DNA of 64,000 nucleotides. It comes from UBA12087 sp964370815 (GTDB lineage Bacteria; Chloroflexota; Anaerolineae; Anaerolineales; Villigracilaceae). Numbering within the stretch: position 1 is the stretch's first letter; each line of letters starts with the position of its first letter. The notes under the pieces were generated by a model. It saw nothing but the letters and a program-made list of their open reading frames with translations, was not told where the DNA came from and ran no database searches. Positions 25,602-34,756 of this stretch are shown piece after piece. The position numbers were made by a program, and so were the translations under genes. The stretch is from positions 1 through 64,000 of the forward strand of contig CAYJKQ010000012.1 of the NCBI GenBank assembly GCA_964370815.1, written 5' to 3'.

Positions 25602-26258
25602 TTATGCAAATCTATCTTCTTTCCAGACGTCAGCGCTATTGCTGTAGCCGGCTTTCTCCCAGAAACCTTGCCGGTCGCGGTTCATGAATTCCAGGCCGCG
25701 CAACCATTTGGCACCTTTCCACAGGTAGGGAGAGGCTAATTCGGGACGTTTGGGGATGGCACCGATCACGCCGCGCAAAGGGAAACCATGCTCGAGGGTA
25801 ATGGGTTCGCCATTGAGGTGGGTTGCCAGCAGGAAGTTATCCTGCATTACAACTTCGAGCGGAAGATTGACCGTGTATCCATGTTCGGCATGCTGCATGA
25901 CATGGGTAGCGTCCGGCAAGGGAGTGATCAAACCAGCCTCGATCAGCGATCGCACGGAGACTCCCTCCCAGAGGGTATCAACCTTGCTCCAACGTGTTAC
26001 GCAGTGGATGTCCATGTTGACCTGGGTGCGCGGCAACTGGTTGAAATCTTCCCAATCCCAGCTGACCCGTTTTTCGACCTGCCCCCAGACAAGCAGATCC
26101 CAGGTGGATGGATGAAATTTGGGTACATCCCCGTAGTGCAAAACTGGAAACTTGACGGTCAGGGATTGCCCGGGTGGCAGGCGACCTTCCGAACGGATGC
26201 GCTCTTCTTCGATTCGGCGGTCGAGGTTTTCCTGGGAGGATGGATGCGGAGTACTCAT
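25602..26258 (-). CDS. Sulfite-oxidase-like molybdopterin oxidoreductase
   Basis: This 218-aa cytoplasmic-looking protein has no signal peptide. It has the oxidoreductase molybdopterin-binding fold: the Mo-ligating Cys lies in MDIHCVTRWSKVD, followed by TLWEGVSVRSLIEA and GFPLRGVIGAIPKR. Length and motifs match the short sulfite oxidase-like proteins (YuiH type) rather than exported MsrP. The substrate is unknown. On the minus strand TATAAT ends 7 bases before the ATG, so the mRNA may be leaderless. Confidence 0.88.
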   Translation of the reverse strand: MSTPHPSSQENLDRRIEEERIRSEGRLPPGQSLTVKFPVLHYGDVPKFHPSTWDLLVWGQVEKRVSWDWEDFNQLPRTQVNMDIHCVTRWSKVDTLWEGVSVRSLIEAGLITPLPDATHVMQHAEHGYTVNLPLEVVMQDNFLLATHLNGEPITLEHGFPLRGVIGAIPKRPELASPYLWKGAKWLRGLEFMNRDRQGFWEKAGYSNSADVWKEDRFA

Positions 26259-26264
26259 ATCTTA

Positions 26265-26270
26265 ATTATA
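26265..26270 (-). promoter_or_regulatory. -10 element directly before the molybdoenzyme start
   Basis: On the minus strand TATAAT ends 6 bases before the ATG at 26258, which would place the transcription start at the codon itself. No ribosome-binding site is visible between. Confidence 0.5.
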
Positions 26271-26333
26271 CTTTATTGGCTGGCTGGTTGCCATTTATCC
26301 GGGCAGGACTTTCCTCTGCCAAGTGCACGCAGA

Positions 26334-26368
26334 GCTAAAAGCCGCAAAAGATCCGCGGGACTTTTAGC
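26334..26368. repeat. Perfect 8-bp inverted repeat between TPR and molybdoenzyme genes
   Basis: GCTAAAAG and CTTTTAGC flank a 19-base loop in the 169-base gap between two minus-strand genes. A smaller GGCAG/CTGCC hairpin sits beside it, on the molybdoenzyme side. There is no T-run, so it is probably not a terminator. Confidence 0.5.
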
Positions 26369-26427
26369 TGTCATGGTATGGCATGCACGCCTTAAAAAAA
26401 ATTCGACCTCATTCAACCGAATACTGC

Positions 26428-26940
26428 TTAATCCACGAACAGGTTGTTATAATCCCGCAATTGATCGTGGATCGCCTGTTCCAATTGCTGGTCGGTGATG
26501 AGACTAAGTTCAACCAGGATCTCTCCCAATCGTTTGGGTTGTTCAGCAGCTGCTGTTTTTTGTTGTTCTGCCAGTGCAAGTTCCAGTTGCTGCGATGTAA
26601 TGAATTGGGCATTGATAAGATATTTTCCCAAGCGTGAAATACCCTCCTGTTCAACGGTTGATTCCTGCGTGAGCACTGCCAGCACTTCCTGGCGCACTTT
26701 TTCCTTTCGAGCCTGGTCCAGTAAATTTTGGGCTTGAGCATTCTCCGGGTTGATCGCCAGGACACGCTTGAGGCAGTCGATGCTTTGGTCCGTGGTGGGT
26801 ACGACCGAAGCCAGTGACAGCCAGGCTCGTTCATGGCGTGGGTTGATCTGGATGACCTGCACCAGCAGGCTCTGTGCCTCAGACAATTGCCCGTCTTGAT
26901 GGGCGGTCAGTGCCCGGGTATAGATCGCCTCAGGATCCAT
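26428..26940 (-). CDS. TPR protein with two type II secretion E N-terminal-like repeats
   Basis: This 170-aa protein begins with two TPR units (residues 2-70; AQSLLVQVIQINPRHERAWL and CLKRVLAINPENAQA). After a linker come two short helical units, RLGKYLINAQFITSQQLELA and RLGEILVELSLITDQQLEQA, which match the GspE/MshE N-terminal-like pattern (LGxxLxxxxxIxxxQLxxAL). Such units often bind c-di-GMP or partner proteins, but no ATPase domain is attached here. The function is unknown. Confidence 0.7.
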   Translation of the reverse strand: MDPEAIYTRALTAHQDGQLSEAQSLLVQVIQINPRHERAWLSLASVVPTTDQSIDCLKRVLAINPENAQAQNLLDQARKEKVRQEVLAVLTQESTVEQEGISRLGKYLINAQFITSQQLELALAEQQKTAAAEQPKRLGEILVELSLITDQQLEQAIHDQLRDYNNLFVD

Positions 26941-27119
26941 GATCCTATCTGCCCTTCTTTATGCGGGGGAGTGTTTGTGTTAAGCACATTTCAGAATTAT
27001 ACTTGATATGCTGACCTCTCTCGCCTCGAATCAATACTACAATTATACCCGCAAGATGGGAGCCCCACTTGCCCCCAAATACTTGAGGTAACACGATCAA
27101 ATCATGAAAGGAACCTGCC

Positions 27120-28154
27120 ATGCAAAATGAACTGACCCAGCCCGGACCCCTGCTGCAACCTGACGGAGGACTGGCGAATGTTGGCTGGGCGCGCCAGCCC
27201 CTGCTGGATTGCAACCTGGAAGCCGCCCGCTTCTATGCTTTTCGCGCCCTGCAACGCTTCCGCATCAAGCGCTGGGACTATTACGCGGTGTTTACACCGG
27301 AGAATTTCTTCTCAGCCACCATCGCAGACCTGGGTTATGCCGGTAACATTTTTGTGTATCACATGAACTTTGAGAGCGGAGACCTGCATGAGGAAGGTCA
27401 GGTCATCCCGCTTGGCAAGGGCATCACACTGCCGCGCAACAGCACGCAGGGTGACAGTCACTTCGAGAACAAGCAGGTCCGGCTGGACTTTTCTTTGAAA
27501 CCCTCCCGGCGCCACCTGTCGGTCTCCTGGCCGGGCTTCCACGATGGCAAGGGTATATCAGCTGAGATCGACCTGGCTACAAAACCGGAAGACGAGTCGA
27601 TGAATATCGTCATCCCCATCAAAGAGAAGCGTTTTTACTACAACCGCAAGATCAACTGCATGCCCGCCAGCGGATCGATCACGTATGGGGAAAGCAGTGA
27701 GCAGCTTGACCCGGCGACCTGCCTGGGGTCGCTGGACTGGGGTCGTGGGGTGTGGGCTTACAAATCTTTCTGGAACTGGGCTTCCGCTTCCGGTTTCCTG
27801 CCGGACGGGCGCAGCCTTGGCTTGAACCTGGGCATGGGCTTCGGTGACCTGAGCCGTGCCGGGGAGAACGCCATCATCCTGGATCGGCGCATCCACAAGC
27901 TGGAAAAGGTCAGTTTCGATTATGTCTCCGGGGACTATATGCGCCCCTGGCATTTCACGGACAGCGAAGACCGCCTGGACCTGACCTTTACGCCTTTCAA
28001 GGACCGCACTGCCACCACCAACCTGGGGGTCATCACCAGCCAGGTACACCAGATGTTCGGGCACTATTCTGGCACAGTGGTGGCGGATGATGGCGAGCGC
28101 ATCGAGCTGCGCAGGTTGGTGGGGTTTGCGGAGGAGCACCATGCCAAATGGTGA
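27120..28154 (+). CDS. DUF2804 domain-containing protein
   Basis: This 344-aa protein starts with LTQPGPLLQPDGGLANVGWARQ, recognised as the DUF2804 family start, and keeps the family WDYYAVFTPENFFSATIADLGY and GSLDWGRGVWAYKSFWNWASA blocks. The fold is predicted to be beta-rich and lipocalin/AttH-like; no enzymatic role is known. GC content looks higher than in the following gene. AAAGGAA precedes the ATG. Confidence 0.9.
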   Translation: MQNELTQPGPLLQPDGGLANVGWARQPLLDCNLEAARFYAFRALQRFRIKRWDYYAVFTPENFFSATIADLGYAGNIFVYHMNFESGDLHEEGQVIPLGKGITLPRNSTQGDSHFENKQVRLDFSLKPSRRHLSVSWPGFHDGKGISAEIDLATKPEDESMNIVIPIKEKRFYYNRKINCMPASGSITYGESSEQLDPATCLGSLDWGRGVWAYKSFWNWASASGFLPDGRSLGLNLGMGFGDLSRAGENAIILDRRIHKLEKVSFDYVSGDYMRPWHFTDSEDRLDLTFTPFKDRTATTNLGVITSQVHQMFGHYSGTVVADDGERIELRRLVGFAEEHHAKW

Positions 28155-28207
28155 GATCGGTGGGTGAACTGACAACCCATAATAGAATTCATTTAGGAGA
28201 TTCTTGA

Positions 28208-29761
28208 ATGGCACAAAATACATCGCCGCAAATTGAAAAAGAACCACCCTCATCATTCTTCGGTCGTTCACGTTGGCTGGTATCTATTACAGTTTTGGTG
28301 ATCTTAGTACTCGGTCTAGGCTTCCGGCTGATGAGATTCGACAACCCACCCCTGGATGTTCATGGCTGGCGTTGGCTACGATCAGCGATTACAGCTCGTG
28401 GTTTTTATTATGAACTGAGTCCAAATTCAGATCCTGAGATAAAGCAACAAGCGATCCTGATCTCGGCTGCATTCCCATATTCGGAACCTCCAATCATGGA
28501 AGGTATTGTTGCCCTTAGTTATGTTGTTGCAGGTGGAGAGCAACTCTGGTTCTCACTTATCTGGACATCTCTATTCTGGACGATTGGAGGGCTGGCTCTT
28601 TTCCTCCTGGCGAAGAAAATTACATCCATAGATGGAGCAGTAGTGGCACTTGCATATTTCATGTTATTACCTTTTGGGAATACTGAGACGCGCGCCTTTC
28701 TCCCCGAACCTCTAATGGTGATGTTCATTTTCCTGGCGTTATATTCTTCTTATCGCTGGGCGGAGAGCTTATCGTGGAAATGGTCAATTGCCACTGGTTT
28801 ACTGGCTGGATTGGCCATCCTGACTAAAATCTTTGCTGTTTTTCCACTTGTACCTGCAATTTTCCTGATTTGCCTGGGATCGTTCGGTCTCCGACGATTG
28901 ATAAAAAATCCTCAAGCTTGGTTGGTATTGATCCTGTCAATCCTAATTCCTGCATCCTATTATGTCTTTCCTGATATTCAAGCTGGAAGTAATTACCTGA
29001 GTACCTGGTCACTCCCATTCTTGCATCGTTTGTTGGATATCACCTTCTACATTGGTTGGCTTCACATGATCAACGCGAATTTCAATCTTGCAATTGTCCT
29101 CATCGGCATTGCATCGATTTCATTATTGGAAAGGCGCGGTCGCTGGCTTGTTCTGGGTCTTTGGATCGGATATGTTTTATTAGGTCTGTCGTTTCCCACA
29201 CTCATCGCGTCTCATATTTATTATGACCTGCCATTAGTTGGGATAACGGCAATATCGCTTGCTCCTCTTGGTATGCTCCTGCTTTCCAAGATAGCGAAAC
29301 AAGGTTTTTTCTGGCAGGCTCTCTTTATCAGTGCTGCTTTGATAGCCATCGGCTACTCAGTCTTCATGTCCCGTAAAGCAATTGTTGCTTACGACTTCAG
29401 AAAGGAACCTCAAAAATGGGAGGAGTTGGGAGCATTGTTACCAGGTCGGGTCATTGGCCTGACAGATGATTACAACATGCGTCTGGCTTATTTCGGGAAC
29501 AAAGTCATCACAGGTTTCATGCATTACTATGATTGGGCAATGGTTGAAATGTCAGGAAAAGAATTCGATGTAAATTCACCAAATCAGGAATTTTTCCAGA
29601 GTAAAGTGAAAGATTATGATTATTTCGTTGTCACGCTTTTAAGAGAGTTCGAGTTGCAACCTTACTTAAAGGACATCTTGTATGATCAATACCCAATCTT
29701 CATCCAGAGTGATTGGTATGTAGTCTTTGACTTGCGCCATCCATTAATAAGTACTCCATGA
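28208..29761 (+). CDS. GT39/ArnT-like membrane glycosyltransferase
   Basis: This 517-aa polytopic membrane protein has about 10-12 hydrophobic segments. The first extracytoplasmic loop contains PPLDVHGWRWLRSA, the acidic D-x-x-x-x-R region seen in PMT/ArnT-type glycosyltransferases that use lipid-linked sugar donors. The C-terminal soluble part is small. Sequence from here to about 30.6 kb looks richer in A/T third positions than DUF2804 upstream, which may reflect acquisition; this is an impression and was not computed. TAGGAGA precedes the ATG. Confidence 0.75.
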   Translation: MAQNTSPQIEKEPPSSFFGRSRWLVSITVLVILVLGLGFRLMRFDNPPLDVHGWRWLRSAITARGFYYELSPNSDPEIKQQAILISAAFPYSEPPIMEGIVALSYVVAGGEQLWFSLIWTSLFWTIGGLALFLLAKKITSIDGAVVALAYFMLLPFGNTETRAFLPEPLMVMFIFLALYSSYRWAESLSWKWSIATGLLAGLAILTKIFAVFPLVPAIFLICLGSFGLRRLIKNPQAWLVLILSILIPASYYVFPDIQAGSNYLSTWSLPFLHRLLDITFYIGWLHMINANFNLAIVLIGIASISLLERRGRWLVLGLWIGYVLLGLSFPTLIASHIYYDLPLVGITAISLAPLGMLLLSKIAKQGFFWQALFISAALIAIGYSVFMSRKAIVAYDFRKEPQKWEELGALLPGRVIGLTDDYNMRLAYFGNKVITGFMHYYDWAMVEMSGKEFDVNSPNQEFFQSKVKDYDYFVVTLLREFELQPYLKDILYDQYPIFIQSDWYVVFDLRHPLISTP

Positions 29762-29853
29762 TCGATTTTGGTGCTTCAGTCGATTTCCAGAAATTATCTT
29801 CAAAATTCTATCCTTGGGCAGCGAAACGTAAATAAAGAATCACGGAGTGTAAA

Positions 29854-30567
29854 ATGGAAATTACTCACCTTCATCCGATCCTTCTGATCATTCTTGTCAT
29901 CCTCCTGGTGCTGATCCGGTATGGGTTTGAAAAAATGGGTTCGCACATATTCAGGTCATTACCCATTGAGCGGACAAGTGTTCAGATTTTTACAAGAGCT
30001 CTTATTCTCATATTTTTCAATATGGCTGTTTTGGCTCTTTTTGGCTTGCTCAAGGGTGAACTGTTCGCCTTTGCAGAGCCCGGCACTGGGATGGTTATCC
30101 TCGCTGTCGGTCTTGGGTTTGCCATTATCGTGGCTCTACTTTCGCTTCTCGCAATTAAAGCCGGATTCGGCGGTGGTTATAGTTCTTTGGCATCAGTATC
30201 CTCGTTCGACAAAAGTCTCACCCTGGCAACATTTATTCTTCTTGCTGGTCTAAGTGAAGATATCTTCTTTATCGGTTTTGCGCAAAATGTCCTGACACCA
30301 TCTTTAGGCTGGGGCGCGATCATGGTATATCTTGTGCTTTTTATTGCCTATCATTATGCCAATGTCATCAGCGGGGTAGAGAAGAAGGAAGAATTCTTGG
30401 GAACGCTTCCAGTTAGATTGATGGTTTCTCTACTGCTGTCCATAAGTTTTTATTTGACCGGCACACTTGTGTACGGGGTGATTGTTCATAATCTTGTTGA
30501 TTCGTTGAGCTATGTTGCGCTGTTGTATGCGGTCAGCCGAACTCCTGCGCCGACCTCTCCCGCGTGA
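29854..30567 (+). CDS. CPBP-like intramembrane protease homologue (divergent)
   Basis: This 237-aa protein has about seven membrane segments. Three motifs resemble the CPBP/Abi family: SEDIFFIGF at the EExxxRG position, AYHYAN as the second His motif and VIVHNLVDSLSY as the third. The first motif has Glu-Asp but lacks the usual Arg, so it is either a divergent member or not a protease. It lies behind the glycosyltransferase, on the same AT-leaning stretch. No partner is known. Confidence 0.55.
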   Translation: MEITHLHPILLIILVILLVLIRYGFEKMGSHIFRSLPIERTSVQIFTRALILIFFNMAVLALFGLLKGELFAFAEPGTGMVILAVGLGFAIIVALLSLLAIKAGFGGGYSSLASVSSFDKSLTLATFILLAGLSEDIFFIGFAQNVLTPSLGWGAIMVYLVLFIAYHYANVISGVEKKEEFLGTLPVRLMVSLLLSISFYLTGTLVYGVIVHNLVDSLSYVALLYAVSRTPAPTSPA

Positions 30568-30574
30568 TCGATGG

Positions 30575-30859
30575 TTATTGTGCTGCCCAACACAGGCACC
30601 AGTCGGACAGCAGCTCTACCGCTCGCACCCAAACGCACTTAGCTGGAAATGATGCATAATTAAGGAGGCATCTCGTCAATCCCGCCGCTGCTGCTGAGAC
30701 CATCCACAGAACCTGACCAATTCTCAATTGTTTTGGGAGATATCCGACCTCTTTCCCCAACAATCTCCCCCATTTCCCTATTGGTAATCCTCCCAAAATT
30801 TGATACAATTCGGATAATCGTTATGCAATTAAAAAATCCATCCCTTCGGAGGAAAATCA
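30575..30859 (-). pseudogene. Possible decayed helix-turn-helix ORF remnant
   Basis: This is a 292-base gap between two plus-strand genes. On the minus strand, two overlapping short frames can be read. One contains IVSNFGRITNREMGEIVG, which looks like part of a winged helix-turn-helix (GRITNREx-type). Neither frame is a whole protein and no ribosome site is clear, so this is at best a remnant. The same region must also hold the promoter of the PrsW gene. Confidence 0.25.
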
Positions 30860-31807
30860 ATGCCTGATCATATTTGCTCTGTCTGCAAGCAGCCGGCTGA
30901 AAATAGAATTAAAACACGCTGGTTCTGCCAGGAACATTTTAATTCAGCCACTCATCAGCGTCCGCATACCTGGCGAAGCTTTACGCTGCTGATCCTGGCG
31001 CAGATCGTATTTGTAGGAGCGGTCTACCTGCTGGACGCGGGCATAAAACCTGTCCTGGCAGGCTCGGCTCTGGTCTGGGCTGGTGTCTTGATGGCACTGG
31101 TTCCAGCCGCCATCTGGATGGTTTTCTTCTATATCCAGGATCGCATCGAGCCGGAACCCAAAGGCTACATCCTGGCTGTTTTCCTGCTGGGCGGGCTGCT
31201 GGCAGCCGCGCTTGGCACCCCCTTGCTGGAGAATATTTTTCATATCTCCAAATGGATCCATGCAGATACAGCCGCCACCATCATTGGCAGCATCCTGGTG
31301 GTGGGTTTTTCCCAGGAATTCTTAAAATATGCCGCCGTCCGCTACAGCGTCTATCGTTCCACAGAATTCGATGAAGCCACAGACGGTGTCATCTACGCCA
31401 CCGCCGCAGGTCTGGGCTATGCCACCCTGCTCAACATTCAATTTGTCATATCAAATGGAGGCGTGGACCTTGGGGCGAGTGTCATCCACATGGCAGTGGT
31501 TTCCCTGGCGCATGCCAGTTTCGCCGCCATCACAGGTTACTTCCTGGGACGGGCTAAATTTGAACAGGAGCCTTTGTGGTGGATGCCGCTCGGGCTGACA
31601 TTGGCAGCCACGGTCAATGGGCTTTTCAACTGGTTGCGCGGCAGCGTCGTCCAAACCGGGATCAGCCTGACCAGCGCTTCCAGCAATCCCTGGATGGGAC
31701 TGATCGTGGCAGCCGCCCTCGCCATCATCACAACTGGGATCATCCTGTGGCTGGTACGCCGTGATATCCGCTCGGCGTTGGCCTCAGAGACCGGGAGGTT
31801 GGCATGA
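30860..31807 (+). CDS. PrsW family intramembrane protease homologue with N-terminal zinc-ribbon-like motif
   Basis: This 315-aa membrane protein is of the PrsW type. FSQEFLKYAAVRY carries the Glu and Lys of the E-x-x-K active-site motif, followed by FDEATDGVIYATAAGLGYA (second conserved block) and the His in HASFAAITGYFLG. The N-terminus has CSVC and FCQEH, resembling a small metal-binding ribbon in the cytoplasm. PrsW cleaves the anti-sigma factor RsiW in Bacillus; the substrate here is unknown. GGAGG precedes the ATG. The stop overlaps the next start (ATGA). Confidence 0.85.
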   Translation: MPDHICSVCKQPAENRIKTRWFCQEHFNSATHQRPHTWRSFTLLILAQIVFVGAVYLLDAGIKPVLAGSALVWAGVLMALVPAAIWMVFFYIQDRIEPEPKGYILAVFLLGGLLAAALGTPLLENIFHISKWIHADTAATIIGSILVVGFSQEFLKYAAVRYSVYRSTEFDEATDGVIYATAAGLGYATLLNIQFVISNGGVDLGASVIHMAVVSLAHASFAAITGYFLGRAKFEQEPLWWMPLGLTLAATVNGLFNWLRGSVVQTGISLTSASSNPWMGLIVAAALAIITTGIILWLVRRDIRSALASETGRLA

Positions 31808-32391
31808 CAGAATCTACTAGCAATTCCAATACCTTATCACTGGGTGACCGCTTCTCGGACGTGGTGGTGGTTGCCATCGCACTCATAGCCTTGCTGGCTG
31901 GTTGGTTCTATAAATCCAGCGTCGAAAATCGCAGTGTCGTGCTGCAAACTTCAGCCATCTCTGCGCTAACTCCACAAGGTTGGCATACGCTTGAACCGCA
32001 GGGCAATGAAGTCCTGCATGTCAGCGATCCGCTCTCGACCGGCTTCGGTACAACCTACAGTGTTCAGTACATCCCGATCGAAGCAGGTTCGGCGGTTGGG
32101 CAGGCAGCCAGCCTGTTAACCTTGCAGCGCGGACAGCATTTGACTGCCTACCGGGTGCTTGAACAAAAAAAGGTCACGGTTTACGGAAAACCAGCCTACG
32201 AAGTGAGTTATGTCTTCGTTGAGACCGATCCCAACCTGACCCGCAACGAATTTCCCAACATCGTTCTTGGGTTGGATTATATCTATCTAACCGCAGACCA
32301 TGCCATTGTGGTCACCTACTGGGCTGACCAACAAAACTTCGAGTATGATCTCGGACGTTTTCAACTCTTTCTGAAATCCCTCAAGTTTTAA
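31804..32391 (+). CDS. Single-pass membrane protein of unknown function
   Basis: This 195-aa protein is coupled to prsW by a 4-base overlap. A short N-terminal tail precedes one membrane segment (VVVVAIALIALLAGWFY, about residues 20-36). The rest, rich in beta strands (GFGTTYSVQYIPIE, KPAYEVSYVFVETD), is predicted to lie outside. It resembles nothing I recognise. Its place between an intramembrane protease and a secreted serine protease makes it a candidate substrate or partner. Confidence 0.65.
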   Translation: MTESTSNSNTLSLGDRFSDVVVVAIALIALLAGWFYKSSVENRSVVLQTSAISALTPQGWHTLEPQGNEVLHVSDPLSTGFGTTYSVQYIPIEAGSAVGQAASLLTLQRGQHLTAYRVLEQKKVTVYGKPAYEVSYVFVETDPNLTRNEFPNIVLGLDYIYLTADHAIVVTYWADQQNFEYDLGRFQLFLKSLKF

Positions 32392-32402
32392 TGGAGACCA
32401 AC

Positions 32403-34061
32403 ATGAAACTGAGAAAATTCAATCGTATTCTGGTTATGGCGATCGTGCTGGTATTGGTTTCCCTGGCATGTGGCACTTCCAACCCGCCCGTTCAGACCCA
32501 GGCACCACAGATCCAGCCAACCCCGACCAACCAGGAACCTCCCAAACCTGTTGACAATACCCCGGTAGGTGGCAGCCGGACAGACCTGATCGCAGCCACT
32601 GTTCAGATCTATGGTCTTGTCACAATGAATGGTCAATTATCCCCGGTCTATTCAGGCTCGGGTACCATCATCAGCGCTAGCGGGCTCATCCTGACCAATG
32701 CCCACGTAGCCAGTCCAGCTTCACAGGGCGACATCAATGATGAACCGGATGCCCTGGCTATCGGTGTGATGGAAAAGGAAGATAAACCTCCTGTCTTTTT
32801 ATATTATGCCAATGTTCTGGCAGTGGACGGTTACCTGGACCTGGCAGTTATTCAGATAACATCCACCATGGACGGCGCTTATGTTGACCCGGATAGCCTG
32901 AACCTGCCATACGTTCAATTGGGCAATTCAGACGACCTGCATGTCGGTGATCACATCGATATATTTGGATTCCCCGGAATTGGCGGCGATACCATCACAT
33001 TTACGGATGGCAATGTATCCGGCTTCACTTCCGAAGATGGCATAGGTGACCGGGCCTGGATCAAGACCGACGCAACCTTCGCCGGTGGAAATTCAGGAGG
33101 TCTGGCTGCCAACGATGCCGGTTATATTATCGGTGTCCCGACCATCGCCAGCTCAGGATCAGAAGGAAACATCACGGACTGCCGCGTCGTTCAAGATACC
33201 AATGGAGACGGGCAGTTGGATTCCGGAGACACCTGCATCCCCATTGGCGGCTTCATCAACGGGCTGCGCCCTGTCAATCTAGCCATACCTTTGATCAAAG
33301 CCGCTCAAGCGGGGCAGCAGTACGCCAGTCCCTTTGGCGGTTCCGATCAACCGACTTCGGATGGCAGCGGCAGGGAATCCTTCAGCCAGATCACATGGTA
33401 CACCGGCTCGGGTGGAGCAGATTGCGAGACGGTCAGCCAGGTCAACTCATTCCCTTCCGGTACCTATTCAATGGCGGCTGCCTTTGATTTCAGCGGCATG
33501 ACGGATGGCGAACCCTGGGCAGAAGAGTGGACTGTGGATGGCGACGTTTTGTACAGCAGTGATTATGTCTGGAACCTGGGTCGTCGGGGCACAACATACA
33601 GTTGTTTATACAATGAAACCCAACCCATGCCGGATGGCAACTATCATGTTGAGTTTTATGCCGGGCAGAATTATGACCGGCTGACCCAGGGAGATGTCAC
33701 CGTTGGCGGAGGTGGAGGCAGCAACCCCAACCCGAATGTTGACCGGGGTGTGGTGACAGTATTTGGCCAGGTTTACGACGTCAACAGCAATAATCCGCTG
33801 CCCGATGCAGAGGTCTATGTGCTGAACCCGGGAACAACCTATGCCCAATGGAAATCCAATAATTATGCTGATGAAGATATTTTTTCATTCACCACATCCG
33901 ACAACCAGGGTAATTACACCATGCCTGATAAATTGGCTCTCAATATAGGCTATACATTCGTCGTCTATAAGGAAGGATATACGATCACTTTTGGTGATGA
34001 CCTGGTCTGGACAGATCAGGACCCGCTGGATTACCAGATGGATATATCCTTGTCCAACTGA
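32403..34061 (+). CDS. Secreted trypsin-like serine protease with C-terminal carboxypeptidase-regulatory-like domain
   Basis: This lipoprotein is about 552 aa. The ATG at 32403 is preferred because GGAG lies 6 bases before it; an in-frame ATG at 32391 overlaps the previous stop. After a lipobox (LVSLAC) and Pro/Gln linker, the S1C protease has an intact triad: His in TNAHVAS, Asp in GYLDLAVIQI, Ser in FAGGNSGG. A middle domain of about 110 residues follows, then a Gly-rich linker and a CarboxypepD_reg-like beta domain (VTVFGQVYDVNSNNPLPDAE). There is no PDZ domain. It is the last gene of the prsW operon. Confidence 0.88.
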   Translation: MKLRKFNRILVMAIVLVLVSLACGTSNPPVQTQAPQIQPTPTNQEPPKPVDNTPVGGSRTDLIAATVQIYGLVTMNGQLSPVYSGSGTIISASGLILTNAHVASPASQGDINDEPDALAIGVMEKEDKPPVFLYYANVLAVDGYLDLAVIQITSTMDGAYVDPDSLNLPYVQLGNSDDLHVGDHIDIFGFPGIGGDTITFTDGNVSGFTSEDGIGDRAWIKTDATFAGGNSGGLAANDAGYIIGVPTIASSGSEGNITDCRVVQDTNGDGQLDSGDTCIPIGGFINGLRPVNLAIPLIKAAQAGQQYASPFGGSDQPTSDGSGRESFSQITWYTGSGGADCETVSQVNSFPSGTYSMAAAFDFSGMTDGEPWAEEWTVDGDVLYSSDYVWNLGRRGTTYSCLYNETQPMPDGNYHVEFYAGQNYDRLTQGDVTVGGGGGSNPNPNVDRGVVTVFGQVYDVNSNNPLPDAEVYVLNPGTTYAQWKSNNYADEDIFSFTTSDNQGNYTMPDKLALNIGYTFVVYKEGYTITFGDDLVWTDQDPLDYQMDISLSN

Positions 34062-34093
34062 GTCACAAGTCGGAGTCCCACTTCAATAAATAC

Positions 34094-34125
34094 AAGAAAC
34101 GCCCGAACGGATTCGGGCGTTTCTT
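34094..34125. terminator. Bidirectional terminator
   Basis: AAGAAACGCCCGAA pairs perfectly with TTCGGGCGTTTCTT over 14 bp with a 4-base loop. It lies between the converging protease gene and the minus-strand nucleotidyltransferase-like gene and has A- and T-rich flanks in both directions. Confidence 0.92.
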
Positions 34126-34180
34126 ATTCTTGAACTAAATATCTTACAAAATATGGGAAGACAAGGAAGATTATCTTTTA

Positions 34181-34756
34181 TCAATTAATATTAATGCCAT
34201 TTGAAACGAGATATCTGGTTATTTCAGCATGGTCATGCAGTCCTTCATCCAGAAAAGCTTTATAAACAAAGTACCCGCTGAACTGGGGAGTGCGCCCGGC
34301 ACTGTTGATCAACGTGCTTTTATATTGGATGATCTGCTGACGCAAATCCGGAGTGAGTACCTTTTTAAAGTGGTGCATGATATGCATCTTTTCCCGGATG
34401 ACAACTTCATCCAGCCACCAGATATCCACCTTCCAGGGACGACCCCAGTCACCTGAATTGACCCTGAGGTTTAGAAATAATCCACCCGGTATAGTGGGAT
34501 GGTCTTCATTTTCATAGGTAACTCTCTCAACCCTGGCGCAGCTGGCCATCTGCCCGGCGGCTGCAAAGATGTTTTTAATGCTGGTCATGGGTACATACAA
34601 ATCCAGATCTGGATACACCATCACATCCAGATAATAGCTTCCCGTAAAAACCACATCACCAAAGGGATGCAAAGATTCCATCAGACGGATGGTCTTCATC
34701 AACTCCCCGGCTTCAAGCTGTAACCGGCTGGCACGCTCGAGCAGGTCAGATACCAA
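34181..34756 (-). CDS. Nucleotidyltransferase-like hypothetical protein
   Basis: This protein has about 191 aa. The start is set at TTG (34756) because GGAGGTG sits 7 bases upstream inside the purA end; this makes an 11-base overlap with purA. The frame is open further upstream but would need a much larger overlap. FTGSYYLDVMVYPDLDLYV gives a GS...D-x-D pattern as in nucleotidyltransferase folds, and the WKVDIWWLD region follows with a further acidic residue. No partner toxin or antitoxin is visible. It is coupled to purA. The substrate is unknown. Confidence 0.65.
   Translation of the reverse strand: MVSDLLERASRLQLEAGELMKTIRLMESLHPFGDVVFTGSYYLDVMVYPDLDLYVPMTSIKNIFAAAGQMASCARVERVTYENEDHPTIPGGLFLNLRVNSGDWGRPWKVDIWWLDEVVIREKMHIMHHFKKVLTPDLRQQIIQYKSTLINSAGRTPQFSGYFVYKAFLDEGLHDHAEITRYLVSNGININ

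Noticed and set aside
26290..26330. GAGGAAAGTCC on the minus strand, as in the conserved 5' part of RNase P RNA
   Set aside because: Only about 11 bases match, and the molybdoenzyme gene starts too soon downstream for a whole RNase P RNA of about 350-400 bases.
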